Of a stretch of 64,000 bases of DNA, positions 58,018 through 64,000 are shown piece by piece. The position numbers and the translations under genes are program-made. The notes beneath the pieces are model-generated. The model was not told the DNA's origin, did not search any database, and worked only from the letters and a program-made list of their open reading frames with translations. Origin of the DNA: Paramyrothecium sp. XJ0827 (Eukaryota > Ascomycota > Sordariomycetes > Hypocreales > Stachybotryaceae); the NCBI GenBank assembly GCA_020881915.1, contig JAJFPB010000002.1, positions 744,001 to 808,000 on the forward strand. Reading direction: 5' to 3'. The first letter of the stretch is position 1; each line of letters starts with the position of its first letter.

Positions 58018-58326
58018 ATGCTAAAACCACCTGCTTCTAAATTGGGGAAAAGACCGTCACAAGATCACTTACAAAGAGAGGATCCAGAAACTGAAATTCA
58101 ACGGCTAGTGGCCTCTGAACGGCTGCAACGAAAGCACCATGAGCAACTTGCTATAGCAAATGGTCGTCGAGTAAAGTGTAAAGTCCGACGAAGGAGGTCC
58201 GAGTGGTGCTGCTCTTGTCAGAACGGTTCCAATTGGAAGTGGTTAATATGTGCGCAGGCACGTGTGTGTGTGGAGTGTGGCCATGAAAAATGTGTGGAGT
58301 GTGATGTTACCGAAATCTTATCCTAG
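58018..58326 (+). CDS. Small CxxC zinc-binding-like protein, 102 residues
   Basis: ATG 58018 starts MLKPPASKLGKRPSQDHLQ. A charged helical linker with RRVKCKVRRRR leads to the C-terminal motif EWCCSCQNGSNWKWLICAQA, then CVECGHEKCVECD. The pattern CxxC with W, followed by CxxCxHxxCxxC, recurs in many small fungus-specific proteins and suggests binding of one or two zinc ions. Function is unknown. The stop follows soon after the motif, as in those proteins. It precedes a membrane-anchored hypothetical gene on the same strand. Confidence 0.6.
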   Translation: MLKPPASKLGKRPSQDHLQREDPETEIQRLVASERLQRKHHEQLAIANGRRVKCKVRRRRSEWCCSCQNGSNWKWLICAQARVCVECGHEKCVECDVTEILS

Positions 58327-58393
58327 TACTTTTAGATACCATAAGGCACCCCCCCTCCAATTCTGAATCCTGGACAGAGTCTAATATCGCCGC

Positions 58394-59176
58394 ATGACCC
58401 GACAAGCTAGCTTTTATGGTTCCGGCCATGACAAAGGCAAGGATACACCTCATGGTGATGAGACGTTAGCTGTGATTTGCGCGCCTGCCACCTCACTAGG
58501 TCGGGGTTTAGGGGGTGTGCAGAAGTTCTTTGGGAACACTTGCAATGCAAGCTATAAGAAGCTGCGTCGCATGAGTGCCTTTCAGTCCAACCCCATTTCA
58601 TCACCTGCATTCATGATGGAACCCAAATGGGGTCTGTTTGCGCTGCTACCCATTCTTGGCTTTGCCTTTTACCTCTACAGAAGCCCGCTTGTCAGACGTG
58701 CGTGGCTTTCTCTACCTTCTCAGCCCTTGGAGCCAGTCCCAGAGCCCCCCGAGCAACCAGATCCGTACACTCTATGCCTCTTCGCCACATCGCAATGCCG
58801 AGGCTGGTCGGCATCCCACCAGCCGCATGAATCGGAGAATGCCGTCCAATTTTTGGTCAGCAAGGATGCAAATAAGTGGTTCCAGGCACATACCGACACA
58901 GCACCTCTTCTGATACCGCAAGAGGTCCAAAAACATGAGCATTCCGCAAAAATCGTGTATATCGTGGAAGTGACGGAGAAAAGTCACGATTTTATCGATT
59001 TGGTCGACCATAATCAGAGATTAATCATGGTCACTAACGACGACATTTCGTTGTTCGACGTGGAGCAACCTGGTACGGAGGAAAGGAAATTCGAGATAGC
59101 CAATAGGTCTACTATCGCCTCAAAGCTTCAATACCATGTAGAACGAGGTAGTGGTGATGCAAGATGGACCGAATAA
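58394..59176 (+). CDS. Hypothetical single-pass membrane protein
   Basis: ATG 58394 opens a 260-codon frame. Residues about 77-94 (KWGLFALLPILGFAFYLY) are a single hydrophobic helix followed by positive residues (RSPLVRR). The downstream 150 residues contain beta-like segments (AKIVYIVEVTEKSHDFIDL, RLIMVTNDDISLFDVEQP). This suggests an N-out or N-in anchored domain, orientation unclear. No family is recognised. The start could be a later Met (MSAFQSNPISSPAFMMEP), placing the helix nearer to the N-terminus. It is convergent with the gene at 59207, only 30 bp away. Confidence 0.5.
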   Translation: MTRQASFYGSGHDKGKDTPHGDETLAVICAPATSLGRGLGGVQKFFGNTCNASYKKLRRMSAFQSNPISSPAFMMEPKWGLFALLPILGFAFYLYRSPLVRRAWLSLPSQPLEPVPEPPEQPDPYTLCLFATSQCRGWSASHQPHESENAVQFLVSKDANKWFQAHTDTAPLLIPQEVQKHEHSAKIVYIVEVTEKSHDFIDLVDHNQRLIMVTNDDISLFDVEQPGTEERKFEIANRSTIASKLQYHVERGSGDARWTE

Positions 59177-59206
59177 AATTACAAAACTCTTGAATCAAAC
59201 CACATC

Positions 59207-60103
59207 CTAACTTATGAAATCCTTCGTAACATTTGACGAGCCGTTTGGGACATCGTCCGATTCCCCCTTTGAGGCGCCAGGGTGTGAGTAGGGTATGAAC
59301 ATGACCTCGCCTGGTAAACACATCTGCGTCTGTTGGCAAATCTGCTGCCAGTGCTGCTGCTGCTGCTGTTGCGAAGGTAGAGCCCGCTCCTGGAGCGAAG
59401 AGCTTGGTGGAAGCTCGGCTGCTTTGGGCTTCTTAACAGGCCCCAATCCCTTCCCAGTGGCCATCTTGCGCGCCACCTCGACCGGGAGATCATGGTACTC
59501 GGCCATGTACGTCTGGCTCAGCTGGGAGATGCCATTGTTATGTTTCCGCTTCGGCTTGTTAGTCTTCAGGATCCCTTTCTTAGGACTAACAGCTTGCTTG
59601 AGCTTCTTCTTGTGGCTGTTCTCTAAGTCCTCCTCGCTGGCGTGCTTCCGAGGGTTCGGGGCTCGCGATCCCGGCCCTGGGGCCGTCTGTTGGGACTCGA
59701 TCAACTGCTGCTGCTGTATGTGAATGGTTGTCTCAAAATAGCTCAGGCAAACAGGTACAGCATGGCCGGAATAAAGGGAATAAGTCATTTTAAACGTCCC
59801 GGGCTTCGTAAAGACAAGAGGACCTGACTTGAAGTAACAACAATCGGCTTCCTTCATGGTGAACGAGTTTAGTGATGACAAACAACCATCGTCCATGAAC
59901 ACGGAAAACCAAGACCCTCTTGCTACACAATGAAGAATAAGTTGATGCCTGGACTTCTCAAATGTGAACTCACCATCTTCCTCTTGCATATCATAAATAG
60001 TGAGCTCGGCTTCGGCGTGACCTCCCACAGTACCGTGTGAAGGAAAGACCCAATGAACGATCCTCTGACGGCCCTTTAAGAATACAGTTGTCTCGGCTTC
60101 CAT
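59207..60103 (-). CDS. Hypothetical protein with beta-rich N-terminus and polyQ tail
   Basis: 298 residues from ATG 60103. The N-terminal 130 residues look like a beta-sandwich: IVHWVFPSHGTVGG, FVFTKPGTFKMTYSLYSG-like strands, and VCLSYFETTIHI. GTFKMTYSL and YFETTIHI resemble GQFDVSFIL and SFETSINI in the Zn2Cys6/C2H2 factor at 44146. The C-terminal half is basic and disordered (HKKKLKQAVSPKKGILKTN) with a polyglutamine run encoded by CAG repeats. A 51 bp in-frame segment with a GTGAGT donor and TGTGTAG acceptor (about 59975-59925) may be an intron. Nuclear location is likely from composition. The domain shared with the other factor is unnamed. Confidence 0.5.
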   Translation of the reverse strand: MEAETTVFLKGRQRIVHWVFPSHGTVGGHAEAELTIYDMQEEDGEFTFEKSRHQLILHCVARGSWFSVFMDDGCLSSLNSFTMKEADCCYFKSGPLVFTKPGTFKMTYSLYSGHAVPVCLSYFETTIHIQQQQLIESQQTAPGPGSRAPNPRKHASEEDLENSHKKKLKQAVSPKKGILKTNKPKRKHNNGISQLSQTYMAEYHDLPVEVARKMATGKGLGPVKKPKAAELPPSSSLQERALPSQQQQQQHWQQICQQTQMCLPGEVMFIPYSHPGASKGESDDVPNGSSNVTKDFIS

Positions 60104-60699
60104 GGTCGTATTTAAGCGTCGATGTTTCTGTTCCGGCGCGGCCAGTTTCGAATGTCAATGTTGAGTCGCAAGTCGAGGATTGAGATGGGGTCATCGGTGG
60201 TTTATCTTTCAGCCATTGACATTTGTAACCTGAGTACACTGAACATCCCTGACAGAGGCTGACAAGGACTGCTGGGTGGGGGGCATGCCGCTGGGTTGAG
60301 TTGGTGGATGGAGACGGGGGGAAGGAAGGAATTGTGGACATGGGCAAGCAAGGTCACCATGCAGGGGAGGGGTAAACCTACCGGAGAGTCGCTAGCTACT
60401 TCAAGGTCAGGGTATTCTAATCATTTGACCGCGAAGTTCTGGACGATCGCTGCCGAAATGACCCTTTGATCGCTTGCGGTCCTGGACGCTTTAATCTTTA
60501 TCTAAGCGGATGTAAAACCACTTAGGCAGAAAACATACAACGTTATCGTAACGATGGAGTATGATTAAAGTTAGTTAGTGCCCTATCTCCCCACAGCTCT
60601 CTTTTACTACATCACCGCTACGCCTTGAGCCACCTTGAACTGTGAGCAAGTACATGTCTGACTCGCAATTAGCTATTTTTTCATTAGCCAAGTTGGGCC
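60104..60699. other. Intergenic region
   Basis: About 600 bp upstream of the 59207 gene and downstream of the EgtD-like gene. I see no gene here. Confidence 0.45.
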
Positions 60700-61645
60700 C
60701 TACTTACAACTTTCAGATCCCTTCATTTGCCACTGCTGCACTTCGAAGCCAGTAGCATGGAAGATCCTATGCATGCATGATGGTCGGGCCTTAAAAGAAT
60801 GAAACATCTCGAGCTCTTGACCCTTCGTAATGTGTAATCCTTGAGTGGGAATGTGTACGTCTTGGGTTGCTTTAAGAATGTAAAAGTGACAGAAGATCTC
60901 CTCCGAATACTCTCGCAAAGAGCAACTCCTCTTCCACAAGCCCTGTGCCGAGTGTAACCCAAGCCCTTGGCTGTATTTCTCCACAGCATAGTCAAGGAAG
61001 TTGTCAAATAGTTCTGTGTGATAAGCATTCTCAATTTTGAGAGAGTGCTCTTTGGTATGGCCATCCTGGCCGACAATAGCGATGTCACCTGGCCTCATAA
61101 TACGCCTTAAATGCTCCAGACGGGGGGTAACTGCAGGTGGACAGTCGTTGTAGAGTGTAGATCCAAACCAGAGAGCTATCCTCTGTTCACGTTTCGTTTC
61201 TAGGAGTTCGAGACCTTCTTCGAATGTACCGCAATGGCCGTGAACATTGATGTTCTTAAGGGAAGATAGAGCCAAGACTCCGTCACGGACGGAGCTCCAA
61301 GAGACGTCCAAGCAATAGTATGAACAGGGAATATTCTTTGCGTCGATAGCTCGAAGGATCTCCTCTGACTTCATTGTATCTCTGCCTTTCTCGTTAGCTT
61401 TATAATTGCAGCAGCATAGTCACCCACCCTGCTCCAAAATCAACAAAGGTTGCTCCTGGCTTGATCATTCCCACTATGGTGGACTTCTGCTCCTTCAAGA
61501 TATGCATTTCGTCCGACATCTGATAACTGGAGTCTAGTTGATTGGCTTTCTTCCATAGCTCGACCCCTTTACCTTTATAAACCTCAACTTTCGGGAAACA
61601 AACCAAATTATCTCCAGTCATCTTGAAGCTTGTCTCTCGGCACAT
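60700..61645 (-). CDS. EgtD-like SAM-dependent N-methyltransferase, N-terminally short
   Basis: Exons 61645-61428 and 61381-60700 (46 bp intron) give 299 residues. VYKGKGVELWKKANQLDSSY, FVDFGAGDTMKSEEILRAID (SAM-binding), CSYYCLDVSWSSVRDGVLAL, HGHCGTFEEGLELL, IALWFGSTLYND and MRPGDIAIVGQDGHTKEH follow the order of the histidine-specific methyltransferase family (EgtD, and fungal EasF-like N-methyltransferases). The usual LGSSIGN appears as FGSTLYN. About 40 residues found before the first motif in relatives are missing. An upstream exon may have escaped notice, or the gene is truncated. Substrates in the family are His, Trp derivatives or ergot intermediates; which is used here is unknown. 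No dimethylallyl transferase or NRPS lies nearby in the window. Confidence 0.65.
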
Positions 61646-62060
61646 GCATCTTGCGAGGCAATAGCAACTCTTTTATGTGTTGGCCACTGCCGTATGGCTT
61701 TTTCATGCTTTCCCGCACTTACCGCCATACTAAACTTGCTCAATCAGCTTCATGTACTTGATCATATATCAAGAATGATGCCAGCAGTGGCATGCAGTCA
61801 ACGAGAAGGGGTGGGGGGGTGGTGGCTTTCGCTGCATGCTTGTGGCCACCCCACTCCACTGGCCACATCAATCCATATACATGAACCGGGCCCAGCAGCT
61901 TGACCAATTCTGTGACAGCAGGGCGTAAGATGAAGAAAAGACCGCAAAAATGCCCGGGCCCCGATGGCGTAGATGAAAAACGGGCCTGGTGGTTATATAG
62001 GTGCCGCTGCTCCCTTGTAACTAGAGCTATCAGCAGCTAGTTTAGCACAAGCCTCTCAGA
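61646..62060. other. Divergent promoter region
   Basis: 415 bp between divergent starts. It contains a TATA box at 61994. No gene is seen. Confidence 0.45.
61994..62000 (+). promoter_or_regulatory. TATA box for the Lys/Ser-repeat gene
   Basis: GTTATATAGG lies 61 bp upstream of the ATG at 62061, a plausible TATA element and spacing. Confidence 0.45.
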
Positions 62061-62897
62061 ATGTCGGCCAGCTCCGGTTTGAAAGGCTTTTGCCCAGTCG
62101 AAGTGTGCGGACATAACTATAATGAGCACAGGCGTTACCGGTGCAAGGCGACAACAAAGCAACGCGGCAAACGCATGAAATGCGATCAATGGTGGTACAT
62201 CTGTCAGCAGCTCCACGAAGGTAACAAACAACTTGTCTGCCACGTTTGCTTTGACCACCCCGCAGCTGGCCCAGCCGGAACTGAACCAGATGGCGACGTG
62301 ACATGGGCTAAGAACGCGTGCGAATATGATCCTTCATGGGGCAAGGACGCACATGAGACAGGCTCCCACAGAGTCGATCAAATTGACGATGATGTGGTTC
62401 CGCAAGCGACAGCCGAGCTTGAAATAGCCTTCAGTCAGATGGACCTGGGCGAGGCTCCAGAGGGTGATGCGCCCTCCGAGAGTTCAGATGATCCCTTGTC
62501 GCAGGCCACATATGGACAAAGTGCTGGAAAAGGGAAAGCTGTTGAAAAAGTTCTTGAAACTCCCAATTGGGAGCCTGACCCTCTAAGCGAGAAGAACAAG
62601 CCGAGCAGCAGCAAGTTAGTTGGGCAGTCAAGCAAGCCGAGCAAGTCGAGCAAGAAGAAGTCGAGCAAGTCGAGCAAGTCAAGCAAGTCGAGCAGGTCAA
62701 GCAAGAAGTCGAGCAAGTCGAGCAATACTTGGGTGGAGCTATGGTACGAAGAAGGGGAATATTGCTTTACGAACGAAAAAGACAAAGTGAAAAAGACGGA
62801 CCCAAGTCTTTGGGTAGAATTCTGCGACGGGGATGAGACCTTTTGGTACTATACTACCAAAAATGGTGACACCATTTACACAGAGGAGCTCCCTTAG
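62061..62897 (+). CDS. Hypothetical protein with Cys/His domain, Ser-Lys repeats and a repeated W-rich end
   Basis: 278 residues. Residues about 11-70 hold six Cys and several His (CPVEVCGHNYNEHRRYRC, CDQWWYICQQ, CHVCFDH), probably a zinc domain. An acidic linker follows, then SKPSKSSKKKSSKSSKSSKS and related dipeptide repeats encoded by AGCAAGTCG-type DNA units (62630-62725). The end contains two similar W-rich units: TWVELWYEEGEYCFTNEK and LWVEFCDGDETFWYYTTK, possibly a duplicated small beta unit. I recognise no family. It could be a chromatin or RNA-associated protein by composition. Confidence 0.55.
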   Translation: MSASSGLKGFCPVEVCGHNYNEHRRYRCKATTKQRGKRMKCDQWWYICQQLHEGNKQLVCHVCFDHPAAGPAGTEPDGDVTWAKNACEYDPSWGKDAHETGSHRVDQIDDDVVPQATAELEIAFSQMDLGEAPEGDAPSESSDDPLSQATYGQSAGKGKAVEKVLETPNWEPDPLSEKNKPSSSKLVGQSSKPSKSSKKKSSKSSKSSKSSRSSKKSSKSSNTWVELWYEEGEYCFTNEKDKVKKTDPSLWVEFCDGDETFWYYTTKNGDTIYTEELP

Positions 62898-62966
62898 TGA
62901 GCATGGGGATAGGAGTGTGCGTGATTCAACATCAATACTTTGTCTTTGATTTAAACTAGGTTAAAT

Positions 62967-64000
62967 TCAACATTTTTCATCTTCATCCGAGACTTGTGAC
63001 ATATTCCCCTCCATGTCATCCCAGATATTTGCCTCAGTATGCGCTTGAACCCAGTGATGGCGATAAATCGCTTTGCCCGATAGTTCCATGTCAGACAAGG
63101 ACCAACGGAAGATATCACTAGTTGCTTGCTGTGAAGCAGTATCTGTCTTGAGTTTCTGTGTTGTCTTGGGTCTCTTGATAGCCTGAGGTGTATATGACTG
63201 AGAAGTTTTGGCAGAGCCGGCACTCAGATCCAAGCCTGGGTCATCGAACTCCTCACCATGAGTCCAAGTCCATTTTTCGTAGGACCATTGATGACGTGGA
63301 CAGCTCAAGTGCCGATGGACGGCCAACTCCGTTTCTGAAACAAACATGGTGCCAAATGGTGGCCAAGGGGAGAATGGCGAGTTGCTGTAGATCAAGTTCC
63401 CATCCTCTTCGCCTGAGCTTTCAAGACGAAGACGCCACACATCTGCCCGGGAGACTCGTCCTTGGTCAATGTAAGGCGTCGATTCGAAAGTGTCCATGAA
63501 TGATTGCTGACATCCCGTCCAAACAGCAACCTCGGGCAAAGGTCTGCAGATGAATGACAACTGGAGGGTCTGAAGATATCTAAGGATTGATTTCCAGACC
63601 TTGGTGTTGCCGCAGGCCAGAAGACCATACCACAAAGGCGCAATCCTGGGGTTTCGTTGTGCGAAAATGTGAGCCACTACATCAAACTTGCCCTCCTGGA
63701 TCAAAGGTTCTAGTTGCTGTTCTATTGGTTGAAGCCAGGCACTGACTAGGTTGCAGTTGATGCCTGGTTCCCAGAAGACGGTCCATAAAGCCGAGGAGAG
63801 AAACAACGGATTCGAACTTAGTGTCATCAAGTATGGAAGTTTTGCCGAAACGTCAGCGAGGTGTGATGTCACCACGGGATCTTGGTCGTCGACCTTGAAA
63901 GCCGACGGCAATGGTAGTTCAACACTGGAACGTGTATGACTATGCAGTGGAAGTGAAAGAGCCGCAGCGAGTGCGAGGGAGCACTGAGCTGCAATATTGT
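62967..64000 (-). CDS. Hypothetical fungal protein, 5' part beyond the window
   Basis: The minus-strand frame is open from the right edge: NIAAQCSLALAAALSLPLHS leads into LPYLMTLSSNPLFLSSALW. Motifs TVFWEPGINCNLVSAWLQ, YGLLACGNTKVWKSILRYLQ and KAIYRHHWVQAHTEANIWDD belong to a type I have seen in fungal genomes without a known role; I cannot name it reliably. Internal Met codons exist, but the open frame to the edge shows the start lies outside. At least 343 residues. It is convergent with the Ser-Lys repeat gene. Confidence 0.6.
   Translation of the reverse strand, partial: NIAAQCSLALAAALSLPLHSHTRSSVELPLPSAFKVDDQDPVVTSHLADVSAKLPYLMTLSSNPLFLSSALWTVFWEPGINCNLVSAWLQPIEQQLEPLIQEGKFDVVAHIFAQRNPRIAPLWYGLLACGNTKVWKSILRYLQTLQLSFICRPLPEVAVWTGCQQSFMDTFESTPYIDQGRVSRADVWRLRLESSGEEDGNLIYSNSPFSPWPPFGTMFVSETELAVHRHLSCPRHQWSYEKWTWTHGEEFDDPGLDLSAGSAKTSQSYTPQAIKRPKTTQKLKTDTASQQATSDIFRWSLSDMELSGKAIYRHHWVQAHTEANIWDDMEGNMSQVSDEDEKC

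Noticed and set aside
1..64000. CRISPR arrays, rRNA genes and complete tRNA genes
   Set aside because: None seen. The only tRNA-like signal is an incomplete 3' fragment at 45515-45542, and CRISPR is not expected in a fungal nuclear genome.

Overview
The window looks like nuclear DNA of a filamentous ascomycete, probably a Sordariomycete and perhaps Hypocreales. This is inferred from many 45-90 bp introns with GTAAGT-type donors and CTAAC/CTGAC branch points, from Zn2Cys6 regulators, NmrA-like and short-chain dehydrogenases, and from fungus-specific families (DUF3435, fungal bZIP, TPMT-like, Tam-like). I could not identify the species. Gene models below were spliced by eye. Exon boundaries are given where donor, acceptor and reading frame all agree.

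Left block, about 1-37.5 kb: a conventional gene-rich region of metabolic, transport and regulatory genes. In order it holds an NmrA-like reductase (cut by the left edge) divergent from a Zn2Cys6 regulator; a second NmrA-like gene divergent from a second Zn2Cys6 regulator; an SDR with an unclear 5' end; guanine deaminase; a trans-aconitate-methyltransferase-like gene; a multi-pass membrane protein carrying one in-frame TAG; a six-exon FAD-linked oxidase; a secreted subtilase; a carbonyl-reductase-like SDR; a chromate transporter; a third Zn2Cys6 regulator next to an MFS exporter; a small conserved protein divergent from a bZIP factor; and a TPMT-like methyltransferase broken by two frameshifts.

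Transition, about 37.5-43 kb: 2.2 kb with no gene I can support, followed by a four-exon gene for a DUF3435 tyrosine-recombinase-like protein with C-terminal C2H2 fingers, the family that includes Starship 'captains'. A short SNF2-helicase-like remnant follows it.

Right block, about 43-64 kb: most genes match nothing I recognise. They include a factor combining Zn2Cys6 and C2H2 fingers, three small proteins that appear to form one undescribed family, a FAR1/MULE-like zinc-domain protein, a CxxC small protein, an EgtD-like N-methyltransferase lacking its usual N-terminus, and a Lys/Ser-repeat protein. The block also carries a nested minisatellite (207 bp higher-order unit) and a pair of 55 bp repeats in inverted orientation. 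Together with the captain-like gene this suggests an accessory or mobile segment whose edge lies between about 37.5 and 39.7 kb. The element boundaries are inferred, not seen.
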